From contig JABVXU010000003.1 of NCBI GenBank assembly GCA_013365365.1, positions 124,001-188,000 of the forward strand: a stretch of DNA of 64,000 nucleotides, in the 5' to 3' direction. This stretch comes from Cruorifilaria tuberocauda (Eukaryota > Nematoda > Chromadorea > Rhabditida > Onchocercidae). The position numbers were made by a program, and so were the translations under genes. Shown one piece after another: positions 29,295-39,878 of the stretch (within the stretch, counting starts at the first letter, position 1; each line of letters starts with the position of its first letter). The notes under the pieces were generated by a model. That model searched no databases. It saw only the letters and a program-made list of their open reading frames with translations, and was not told the origin of the DNA.

Positions 29295-31526
29295 ACTTGA
29301 AGTTTTTAAAGTAGCTATATTTCAGGAAGGAAATCAAAAGTTTTCAGAAAATTGCCGATTGATTTTTAAGAGAATAGAAGAACGTTATATAGCCAGTAGA
29401 AAATTGATGCTATGATATATTCAATAATTATTACTATCATAAGGAAAGAGGTGTTTGATGATAGCAAACCTGCTGCCTACTTTCGTTGCTATGGCATTTC
29501 CAATTATTATATTTGTTAATCAGAAGAAGAAATTGAAGTCGTATCATTCTATCCCATATTACTATTAATGATAACAAAAGATTAATAATGAAATATGTTC
29601 AGAGTTAGCAGCAGGAAGAAATCATCATTTCATCCATCAATTTAGTCAAATTATTTAGCGATATTACATGATAGCGGCAAAATTCCCATCATTTCTAAAT
29701 TAGCCATTGGTAATATTATGCAATGAATAGTTGTAATTCTCATCTTCAAAGATTAGGAAAACAAAATTAATGATTTTAACAATTTTTGCATCAAAATTAA
29801 CTTCTTTATCACAGAAAAAACAAATTTTAAGCGATTGTTTATTCGTACCAGAATTCTCAAAATGAATTAATTCATGCGGATTAGTGCTATACAGATGTAA
29901 TTTTTCCAGCATGAATCACCATGTCTATTAGTAAATGTTCGGGATGATGAATTAAAGAAGTAATAACAAAATTAAAAAGAGTTACTTTATATCTTCATGA
30001 TAAATAATGGTAAAGAGGGGATAAATATAAGCTCATTATTCTTCAAAATTTTACAGTTTTAAAACATTATTTGGTTACTTCAATTCACTCCCAAGTATGT
30101 TTTCGATAACGACTGACTTCTTTATGCATTGAAAATAGAACTTTCCTTCCATTGTTATCACACGTCATCTCATCGTCGATAAATGATGTTTGCTCCACGG
30201 TTAACAAATGATATTTTGTAAATGACCACTGCTCAAAGTCTTTTTCAATTTCAGTACAATTCGGATCTATTTTTATTTTTCTCTGTTCGAACCAGAAAAT
30301 TGTTAATTGATGCTCTTTTCACTTGCTGCTTCTATCTTTTCTTGTCAGATGCTAATCCTTTTATTCCTCTCAACCATATCACTTTATTTCTACCAATTAT
30401 TGACTAATTTTCTCTTTTCTTCTTTAATATCCATTTTTCACTATTCCCAACCTATTTAGCTCTTTATAATAAGAAATTGAAAAAGTTCAGCAGCTCGCAG
30501 GAAATCCAATCAACGACTTCACGCGATATACCAAAGAGGATCGTGATCTTCCTTAATCATTTTGGTAAATTTTTTCCTAATACGATGACGATCTTTATTT
30601 GTTTACTATTGCAGTCGCTGTTTCATTTATTTTTCCAATAATTGCAGAAACCGACAAATGAAGAGTCATAACTATTCCACTATTAACGACAATAATGTTG
30701 TAAACAATTCCGGTCAATTCATCAATTCATCGCTAATGTCCATTTCATTTTCCATTTAACTTTTTCAAAGGAAGAAAAGCTGTTTGCTATTTATGAAATT
30801 TCGATGGAAAATAAGCAAACATTTTCGCCTGTTTGCTGTGTTCATATTTGGCTTCCTTTCAAAAAGACACACGGACACACAGACAGAAATTACAAGTCTC
30901 CAAACTCCTCTTCTCCCCACTCGAAAATTACCACTAAAATGAAGCTTAGATTCATTCTGAATCTGTATAAGACCAAATCGAATGGTCGGATCGAAGGCCC
31001 TTATTGCATCATAGTAGCATACACATTACACCCACTCTGATTCTCCATCTTGATAAGTATAATATGTCCCTGAGGTCATAGTGCACATCTTAATCTTAGT
31101 ATCGGGGTTAGTACTAGAGATTTTTTGTCCTCACATTTGTGGATTTCTTTTTTTCTTGTGATTCATTTATGTGCTCATTTGGTGTTGTATTTAGGTTTTT
31201 GTGCTCTCACTGTCATTTCACTTTTTTCTTGTTTCACTAGGGCTGCATTTTTGTACCACTATTTGCAGGAGCCAAGCAAACACTGATTTGGTAAACAAAG
31301 CAGTAATTCCAATTTAAACCCGAAACATTCTATTATTAATGAACTTGATTAAGTTTTCTAAATTAAGTTTATTAACTGACGCAAAATCTTAAAAATTCTC
31401 ATCAGAGTTGAGTTTTATAGGCTTACTGCTTGTTATTATCCATTCAAGAGTTACCTTTAATTTATAGACTTTATGAAGACCAATTTACAGCAATTTGAGT
31501 TCGAATCGATTTCTCACCCGAGTTGC
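29295..31526. other. Divergent promoter region, alpha-tubulin / PAXBP1
   Basis: Alpha-tubulin leaves on the minus strand and PAXBP1 on the plus strand, so both promoters should lie here. The open frames at 29700-29912, 30222-30407 and 30804-31040 have no recognisable domain or splice context. No RNA gene or mobile element is seen. Confidence 0.45.
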
Positions 31527-31537
31527 ACATTTTTCAG
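31527..31537 (+). promoter_or_regulatory. Probable trans-splice acceptor of PAXBP1
   Basis: CACATTTTTCAG ends at 31537, 46 bases before the chosen ATG. It is an excellent nematode 3' splice site. It argues against the upstream in-frame ATG at 31473, which would lie in the removed outron. Confidence 0.55.
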
Positions 31538-31583
31538 TTCTTATCGATTTTTCATCCAAATTGTATTTTCTATACTTGGAGAA

Positions 31584-34500
31584 ATGTTCCGAAAAACGAA
31601 AACCCGTAGTAACCTTCGTCAACGAGTACTATCGGACGATGATGATGATGACGATGGTGGTGATGAAGGTAATGGCGTTAGTTCCGGAATATCAGTAGCA
31701 TCAACCGTCAAAGGAACATCAATCAGTGGAACTGTCAAACAACAGCAACAACAAAATGCGGAAAAGGTGAATAAAGCAGAAGGGAACCAGGAACTACAGG
31801 CTGGTGTGGTAACAGAGGAGCACCACTTGCTCAGTTTTGATAATTTTGAAGGTCTGTAGATTTTCAACGAAGCTGCAACCAAAAAAGAAAGAAAAACGCG
31901 ACAAATTCGTTGTTTGTCGGTGGCGTGTTACACTTCCAACATCATACTTCACCTTTCCTGGATTGGTCAAGATACTTTAATCAAACATTGACCGAAGTAG
32001 ACTTTCTGTAAATTGGTTTTTAGACCAAATCTGTTATTCTACTTCTCGGTGTTTTAATCTGTTAAAGACTATATAAGCTTAAGTAAGAATTAATTGAACA
32101 GATAAGGATTTCCTTTGACTAACCCACCTGAAGCTTGTTGTTTCACCGAAGATGGAATACAATAGATATTTTGTGATATTTTAGGATTTTTCTGTATACA
32201 GAGGCATGGAAGTCAACTGTTTTGCATTCTTCAAAACTTTGACAACTCATTTTTTACTTCAGTATTGATTTTTCAGGCGATGACATAACGGACTTCAAAA
32301 TCAAACGCAAAGATCCTAACAAACGTCTGGATAAATTGACAAAAAGAGCTAAATTTCGACAGAAGGTTGACAATGACATTATGGAGCAGGAAGCCAGAGT
32401 AATTGTCAAACAAATTAAACAGGAAGTGAAAATGAATGAATCGTCAGCCAAGCATATTAATGTTTCTTTTTCCTTGAAATTCCTTGCATTTTTACAAATA
32501 TTTTTAGCTTCATTACTGTAATTTTATAAATGCTTTGGGAATTTATACCCAAATATAAAATTTATTATATTTAAGACATGTAGCAGTCAGCAATGGAAAA
32601 CGAAGAACGAATTGGAACAAGAGAGAACAGGTTTGGAACAGGATTCGGTCATAAGAAGTAAATTTCCGTCTTCGTTTCGAGGTTCGAGATTCCACTTTTG
32701 GTAGCTTTCCCTCGTCTGCAGCTTAATTCTTTTTCCATGCTAATCACAATTTTTCCCAAGTAAGTAGCTTTTAGGAGAAATTCCGGATGCGAAAACTGTT
32801 TATGAAGCACGGAAAAAACGAGAGAAAATGCGTTTAGTCGGCTCTAACGGACAACTCCCGCTAGATGATGTGCAACGGTTGAAGGTAAATATAATAAATT
32901 TTTCCTGATTACAAATTTTTATGTCATTTTCAACTTCCGAAGTTTAACTTGTCATATTAATGAGGGATTGTGTTAAACAAGTTATGCTAGTTTTTATAAA
33001 GAACATTAAACAAAAAAAGCATTTTTAGATTCAAAAGTTACATTAGGGATACACTAATCGCTAATCACTTCAAATGTGCAATATGCCACACTGGCTTGTC
33101 TAAATGCATTTTTTCTGATATTGTATTACTTAATTGAATAAATAAATTGATAGGATAAATCTGTAGCGCGATCACGCTTAATACGTGAAGATGAGAACGA
33201 TCTAAGTGATGAGGATCCAGAAGGTGGAAGGTCAGTTATTACCTTAAAAATTCGTGTAAAAACAGCCCTATCATAACTGTTGAAAGAGGGGGAATTCAAA
33301 AAGATGGATAAAAGTAAATTTTATTCAGATTATCAATTAATCCAAATCAGAAAACATTTTCCGAAATCATGGGATTAAATCATTAAATTATAGGTTTTAT
33401 TCGTTAAAAGGTTTAGCAGCTGATGATGATGAACGACGCCGAAATGAGCATATGGATTTTCTTGCGCTTGAAGGAGCAGGTAGCAGTTTTTAAATTATAA
33501 ATGGAAGAAAGCATTAACTGTCATCCAGTTTCAAAAGAATATACATATGTTTTCCTTTTTAGAACATATCTGTCGGATGAAATTTTTCCGATGAGATGAG
33601 CCTCACTTTTTGTTGAATCAGCTTCGTTATTTTATAGAGAGTGGTGATGATCACGAGCAGTCTGATGAAGAAGTAACACGATGGGAAAGAGAACAGATGA
33701 AAAAAGGAGTGTCATCGTATAAGGTTATATTTATGGTGCTAAATCGTGCATTACTTTTTCTGAAACAGGAAATTGTTTGAATTATCAACTTAGTATGAAA
33801 TCAGAAATTTATATGAAGTTGAAGGTGGAAATGTTGGAACGTGAACGTGCAAAAATGGAAGCAGTGATGAAAGCCATAAGAAGTAGTATGGAATTGCCAC
33901 CCGAAAATCGTGAACAGTTGCCCATGGAAATGGATATAGATTTTTCTGAAACTGATATGCTTTCAGTATCACAAGGTTGACATATATCAGCCGTCATTTT
34001 GGTGGTCATGTAAAAACTATTCTGTTTATTATCAAGTTGGAGAAGACTTAATTTTCTTTATTCCTCATATTATCATGGTTTTTCGGACTATATTAAGATA
34101 AGCTTCTATCAGTCAGTTTTGTTTTAGTTGGACGTTTATCCGGCCAGACGACAGTTGTGTCACTGAAGGAAGTTCTTTCGAAGCTACAGCAGCGGTAGGC
34201 GTCTGATATTATGTTTTTGTTTAGATCATCTTCAAATCTTGATTCACTGGTAGGTTTTACCACGTGATGTTCTCAGCAGCGCTTGAGATTGAAATATTGC
34301 AGCAAAAAAGATGGAAAAAAATCTGTAAATACCCGTGAAGCGGAGTTTGAAAAGACAAACATGCAGATTCAAGAAAATAAAGAAATGATTGGCAAGCTTA
34401 AGATGGAAGAACCGCGAATTAGAGAACGTTTCCAGGTTTATCAGGATATGCGGGCATACGCCAGGGATTTATTGGAATGTTTGTCAGAAAAAGTAAATGC

Positions 34501-37119
34501 TTATTAAATAATAGTTCCTCTCGTAAACATTTGTTTGGTAAGTGTGTAACAGCGCTAAATTATATATTAATCATTCATTTTGTATTTCAGATAAGTGAAG
34601 TTAAGGACTTGGAAAATAGAATGGCAGAAGTTTTAGATGGAAGGGCTAAAAGAATTCGAGCACGAAGAAGAAATGATGTGCACGATATGTATGACGAATG
34701 TTCGGCTGCTGCTGCCGGTCGACCATTGCACCAGCGAGCACCTGAAATCGCCCAAAGGGCAGCAGAACGAGAAGCGAGAAGGTAGGATTCGCAACGTTTG
34801 CATGGATAATGTTAGATCAAGATATACTCCCTTTTTTCAGGTCACGCCGCCGTCGCATGCGTGAAAATACTTTAGAAGGTGTTTCACACGAAGAAGGCCT
34901 AAGTACAGATGATGAAGAGACAAATAGTGAAATTGTGGCTCGCCAACAATCAATTGGTATGTGTTATAATACAGTTAACATATTCAAAAAGAAAGAACGA
35001 GGAATTTCTGTGGAAAATTCTTGGAAATTGAATAAAAATGCATTTGCAGATGAGATCCGTGCGGCGGCAAATGTTGTATTTGTTGATGCACTTGATGATT
35101 TTTGCCGTATTGATCGGATTCTATCAAGATTTATTGACTGGTTAGCTCATGATGAAGAATCCTTTACCAACGCTTATATTCATCTTTGCATTCCAAAGCT
35201 TATATCATTATTTATTCGTTTGGAACTCATTGACTGGGGACCGCTTGAGGTGTTTTTTCTCGAAATTTTAAAACCTTTTGTTTAGCATGATAGTGATTGA
35301 CAGGAAAATATTTATGCTCTTGTAATATCTTTTGAAATCACAAACTGACTGCACAGATTTACTAATATAAAATATTATATTTGAAAGATTTCCTGCTTTC
35401 TGATGATTGAATTCGTCTTCTATCCCTGTATTGCAAATTTTCTTTTTCCAGAATAATAGTCGTCCAGTGAATTCAATGCGCTGGTACGAAGATTTGATAA
35501 CATGTGCCGCTACGAGCTCGAACATCAGCGTTGAACATCCTATCGTTGTCTCACTTATACCTCTTTGCATTGAGAGAGTTGTGTTATGGAAAATCACAGG
35601 TGCTGTTACAAAGTTCTTCACGCAGTTTAGTTGGAAGAATATATTTTTAATTTTTAATATGATTCAGATATATTGTGCTTCAGCAGTTTGATGCAGTTTT
35701 TCTGTTCACTTTTAGATTAACAGTCATTGAAATTTAGAGTTAAAACATTTTTTTAGTATTTGAGTAAATTCATGGGAAAATAAGCTTTTCAGAAAATGTT
35801 ATACATAAACAGAAATAGATAAATAATTTTAAGAGGAAAAAGAGCCCAGAATTAAAATTTTAAGGAAAATAACATCTTTTCTGCTCAAACTCCTGTTTTT
35901 GAACAATATTTATAAATGTCATTTTAATAAAAAGTTTAGAAACATATTATTTTTTATTGTTACAAACTGCTTGCGATTTAGAAATAATGCATCCAGTATT
36001 GCTTATTTTTAGACCTGATTCGTGAGCGCTGGGACCCTCTCTCGCAACACCAGTGTCGAAATTTGGGTTTTTTGCTCAGTCAACTGATTGATGAGTGCCC
36101 AACGCTAGTACCAAATAGTCGACCAGTGCAAAAACTTCTGCAAACTATATGTTTGCGAGCTCAAGATGCTATTGATGAAGATTTATTTGTCCCCATTTAT
36201 TCAAGACAGTACGTTTTAATTCATTTAATCTATTATTTAATTCTCATATCGAAATACATAAGTTTTAAAAAATTTTAAATATTTTTTAGAGCTGTTGAAA
36301 ATCTTGCAACTGGTTGTAAGGCATTCCTGGATCGACAGACTTGGACATCTGTTAAAGTTCGTTTTTTTGTTTTGCTGATGGTGAGAACTGCGGACTTTTA
36401 TTAAATGATTCATAGAAGGGAGTAATTGTGAATTTCATCTTTGAAAGAGAAAGAATTGGGATAACTCTTACGAATCGAATGGGATGGTTATTTTCTTGGG
36501 AGTTGTTCATTATTCAAGACTGCTGAATTACAGCTGATCCGTTGTCTGAGCTGTCTCTCTGTCGTTTTATCTGAGGAAAAAATGCAAGAGTTGATTCTGG
36601 ACGGTATCATAAACCGAATGATGCCAGCGTTACAGTGCGCAATAATATCTGATCAATCTATGATTCGGAAATGTCGAGCTTTGATGAGCTTGGTCCCAGC
36701 AGCATGGAGGGAAGATGGCACACGAATTGCGCTGCGAAATTTCAACGATTTGTTAGGAAAAGTTGCCGAAGAGCATAAAAATAATAGGTTATCCTAGCTG
36801 TTTCCTGTAGAAATTGAAATTTGATAACTTGGAATGTTTATCGTTGTAATTTTCATTTTTGTTCCATTTAAGTTCCATTTGTATTACTCAATTGCAAAAT
36901 ACGCTTTTAATTCCATAACTTTTTTCTAAATATAATGATATAAATAACTCATTCTCTGAATTTCCTGTCGGAATTATTTAATTTGACTTGAAATTTAATT
37001 TAATTTTTTAATTTCAGAGAATTTGTGAAAGAAGTGAAAAAGTTCGTTATCGTGAGCAAATGCTGTTAGCTGCTTCCAGTGTTCGTGATTATTTAATAGA
37101 CTGGTTGTACAGAACTTGA
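31584..37119 (+). CDS. PAXBP1: GCFC-domain protein, PAXBP1/GCFC1 orthologue
   Basis: Seventeen exons: 31584-31851, 32277-32461, 32591-32681, 32775-32884, 33154-33230, 33394-33479, 33638-33716, 33794-33975, 34128-34194, 34303-34492, 34591-34781, 34841-35249, 35452-35599, 36013-36208, 36290-36356, 36534-36787 and 37020-37119. They give 899 aa; human PAXBP1 is about 917. The N-terminus MFRKTKTRSNLRQR is followed by an acidic aspartate run. Conserved anchors are GEIPDAKTVYEARKKR, RLIREDEND, DMRAYARDLLECLSEK, AEREARRSRRRRMRE and GLSTDDEETNS, then the helical GCFC domain (roughly residues 530-800: FCRIDRILSRFIDWL, ERWDPLS). GCFC proteins are nuclear; mammalian PAXBP1 bridges PAX3/7 to chromatin modifiers, and relatives are spliceosomal. 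The ends of exons 2 and 17 are the least certain. Phases agree in the whole model. Confidence 0.93.
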
Positions 37120-37124
37120 ATAAA
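37119..37124 (+). terminator. Poly(A) signal AATAAA overlapping the PAXBP1 stop
   Basis: The last A of the TGA stop codon is the first A of AATAAA. The 3' UTR may therefore be only about 15-25 bases. This compact end, followed by a trans-splice-like acceptor about 320 bases later, is typical of genes inside nematode operons. Confidence 0.55.
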
Positions 37125-37429
37125 AATTATTTGTCTAGTTTGTTGCTCTTGTTTCATTGATAAATGTGTTTGAAAGTTGAATTCAAATTATTACTGTAGC
37201 ATAAATTATTACGCAGTTGAAGAAATTTGTCTTAACGAGGCTCGCTTTAACTTCATTAATACCTCGGCAATTTAGATAATAAAAAAGATCTTAGCAAAAA
37301 TTGCCTCTTATGAGGAAATAAATATATCCGTGCAGATGGTGAGTGGTATATTTGTTTGATAGGTAATGGAAGAAACTTGCAGTTGAAAATTATAGCGATG
37401 GCTGGATATTTCCTTTAATAATTGAAGAT

Positions 37430-37442
37430 GGCGGTTTTTCAG
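37430..37442 (+). promoter_or_regulatory. Probable trans-splice acceptor of the syntaxin-17 gene
   Basis: GGCGGTTTTTCAG ends at 37442, ten bases before the syntaxin ATG and 323 bases after the PAXBP1 stop. The sequence and spacing suit spliced-leader addition to a downstream operon gene. Confidence 0.5.
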
Positions 37443-37452
37443 TTTCGTAACA

Positions 37453-39163
37453 ATGAATTGGCCTCGAGCTCTTGAAATTATTGAACGGTTTGATCGTATG
37501 ACTAAAGTGAACCTTCATGAGCTACATTTACTTTTACTGAATGTTGAGGTTTTATTTTAAATGGATAGTGGTTTTATAAAAAAGTATTTTCAGTGATAAT
37601 ATATCTATAAGTTGGGAGTTCAAGACATTCAAAACATTGGTTTTGATGTTGATGAACTGCTTTAAAAACAGCAGTATCTAAAACAAAGTTATCTGTTAGC
37701 TGTAATACCTCTAACTCACTGCTCGAGTCCAAAAGTAAGCGAAATATTTCACAAAAGATTGATCAATTGCAGTTATCTGCAGCAAGTTCTGAATATGGTG
37801 TCTCATCTGAGCGTAATTGGCCAAGAGGCAAGAAAACTGTAACTGAAAAAAAGATGTTAGAAGTTGGAATTTCGACAACATTCACATTGAACCAATTCGA
37901 ATTCAAATTCATGAAGTTATCAATGCAGTAAATAGGCTTGATGCTACTGAAACAATAAAAAAAGAATGTTTATGGTGATTTGTGTGAAAAGTCTTTGTTG
38001 GAGGAAAGAGCAGAGGTTTCCTTGATTTCTTAAAAATTTATCTATTATGAAAATAAGAAAGGAAAAGGACTTTTCTGATTGAAATGTTATTGGTTTTGGT
38101 AAATTAATTTCTTTATTGGTCATTTTCTCTGGAGGTTTTATACAATATATAATTATTGTTTTAGGGGAATGAATTACAAGAAAAAAGGCAAGAATGGATA
38201 AATTCATTGCTTTTAGAAACAAAAGAAACTAAGATGAGTGCTGAACATTTCGAGAAATTGGCCTATGTGAGTTGATTTTGACATTTGTGTGATCCTAGTG
38301 ATATGAATTTCATAGCAGTAAGAATATCAAGAGAGATTCAATTGTTATTTAAATTCGTAGCTTAGATTTTCTTCCGTTCTAGGATATCGAAGATTTGAAC
38401 GAAATGATGATGCAAGTTGCTCAACTTGTTCATGTAAGTACAGTGTATAATAATTTTGCTTAGTTAAATGAAATCAACGAATAAAGTTGAATGAATGCTA
38501 GAGATAATGCATTTTTCAAATTATGATCCGTCTTAACACAATGAAAATAACCAAACATATGCGAATGATACCTCATCTTTTTTCATGTTGTTTTGATCGT
38601 TCATTCATCGTTTATTCACATTTTGACAAATTTTCGGTTACAATCAAATTCCACATATAGGCACAACGCGAAGCATGGAGAAGCACATTAAAAAAGCTGA
38701 GAAAGATGTCCATAAAGCTCACAAAAATTTGAAAAAAATTCAAGTTGCACAGACAATAAAGTATCCAGTGATAGCAGCCATTGTTGTTAGTACTGCAGTG
38801 GGCGACTCTGTGGGGTTCATTGCTGGTTCAACGGCAGCTAGTATTTTTGCCGCTTTTGGGGGTGCCACTTCCAGTTAGTTTTGTTTTTCACCAAGTTTAT
38901 TTTGTAGAGTTTTTTGCATTTTATCAGTTATGGTAGATTCCTAAAAGCTGTGTTTAAATGAGTGTTGCAGATAGCAGAACATTAGATATATCTATTCTAT
39001 AGGCGGAACACAAACACAGCAGGTCTTTGAAGTTCAGATTACGAGACCTTTATGTGTCATTATGTCACAAGAAAGTGTATTAGATTATTTTCAAGGGGTG
39101 TGTAGCGGGAAATATCTTCGTCGAAAGGTTCAGAAAACAACGAATCGGGCAGATGAAAACTAA
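37453..39163 (+). CDS. syx-17: Syntaxin-17-like Qa-SNARE, reading frame broken in two places
   Basis: Likely exons: 37453-37548, 37672-37734, 37773-37927, 38165-38266, 38383-38433 (or 38437), 38661-38873, 39003-39163. Syntaxin-17 drives autophagosome-lysosome fusion and is anchored by a hydrophobic hairpin. That hairpin is clear here (KYPVIAAIVVSTAVGDSVGF, then glycine/alanine-rich FIAGSTAASIFAAFGG), followed by a tail of about 54 codons. The N-terminus LLNVEQYLKQ matches the family's NIEKYQ helix, and EDLNEMMMQVAQLVH opens the SNARE motif. Two faults stand out. Exon 3 is 155 nt, out of frame, and contains a 48-nt piece nearly identical to a dnj-19 exon. At the exon 5/6 junction the strong GTAAGT donor gives A-Q-R-E (a proper 0-layer glutamine) but then the wrong frame; donor GTACAG four bases later keeps frame but loses that glutamine. 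The gene may be decaying or mis-assembled. Confidence 0.75.
37824..37871 (+). repeat. dnj-19-derived 48-bp fragment inside syntaxin-17 exon 3
   Basis: 45 of 48 bases match dnj-19 exon 5 at 41377-41424 on the opposite strand, with no gaps, including an identical seven-A run. Flanks on both sides are unrelated. The copy is read in the same codon frame as in dnj-19; its changes are E to K, a silent Leu change and V to G. Confidence 0.9.
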
Positions 39164-39878
39164 TATGCGTATGTGTATTTCGTTTTGTGAACTTCTGGTT
39201 CTTACCAAATTCTCAAAGCCTTATTGATTTTTGATGCCAATCATAATTCTGCATATTGTGTAATTATTGTTATCTAAGTAGAGAGCCAAAATATAGAAAT
39301 CTCTTTATCCAAACTACCCTTTAAGCATGCAAATGTTATCCGAGTAGGTTATACAGGTTTATCAATTGAAGACAAGGTCAAGTAATGTCTACAATTTTTT
39401 CGACTAACATGCAATGAAAAAAACAAGTCATTCCCACGGGAAAATTGCTTCTGTAAGTTTGAAAAAACAAGGCAGGTTAAGGAGAATAGACAATCTTCAT
39501 TTAAAAACTTTTCCTAAAAATAAACCAACGGTTTTTTTCTCTACAACACATCAACTTTGTTCAGTAGTAAAAAAAACTTGCAAATAAAAGCAGTTCCAAA
39601 AAAGTAAAAATCAAAGGTCTCCTCAGAAATATCTATAAAAAGCACGACAGCTGGCTGATATCAAAAAAAGATAAATATCGCAAGATACTACTCAATTATA
39701 TAATATTTTCGTAAAGAGCAAGTGAAAAGAAAATTCAGATTTCTAGAAAAAAGATTTCTTTCCGTGGAATTTATACCACGAATAATCATTTCAAAAAGTT
39801 TTTTTGGATCTGGAAACCCAGGATACACCGAAGTTTACAGAATGAATTCATTTTTTTTAAGTCACTAGATTCAGAGAA
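39164..39878. other. Convergent intergenic region, syntaxin-17 / dnj-19
   Basis: The 3' ends of the two genes face each other. The sequence is AT-rich with several short A and T runs and no gene-like open frame. Confidence 0.5.

Noticed and set aside
31473..31583. Upstream start for PAXBP1 at 31473
   Set aside because: A strong splice acceptor at 31537 separates it from the gene, and the family N-terminus begins at MFRKTKTR.
36357..36394. Longer PAXBP1 exon 15 ending at ATG|GTGAGA
   Set aside because: It would insert a hydrophobic stretch absent from the family. The donor AAA|GTTCGT keeps the conserved spacing SVK to QEL.
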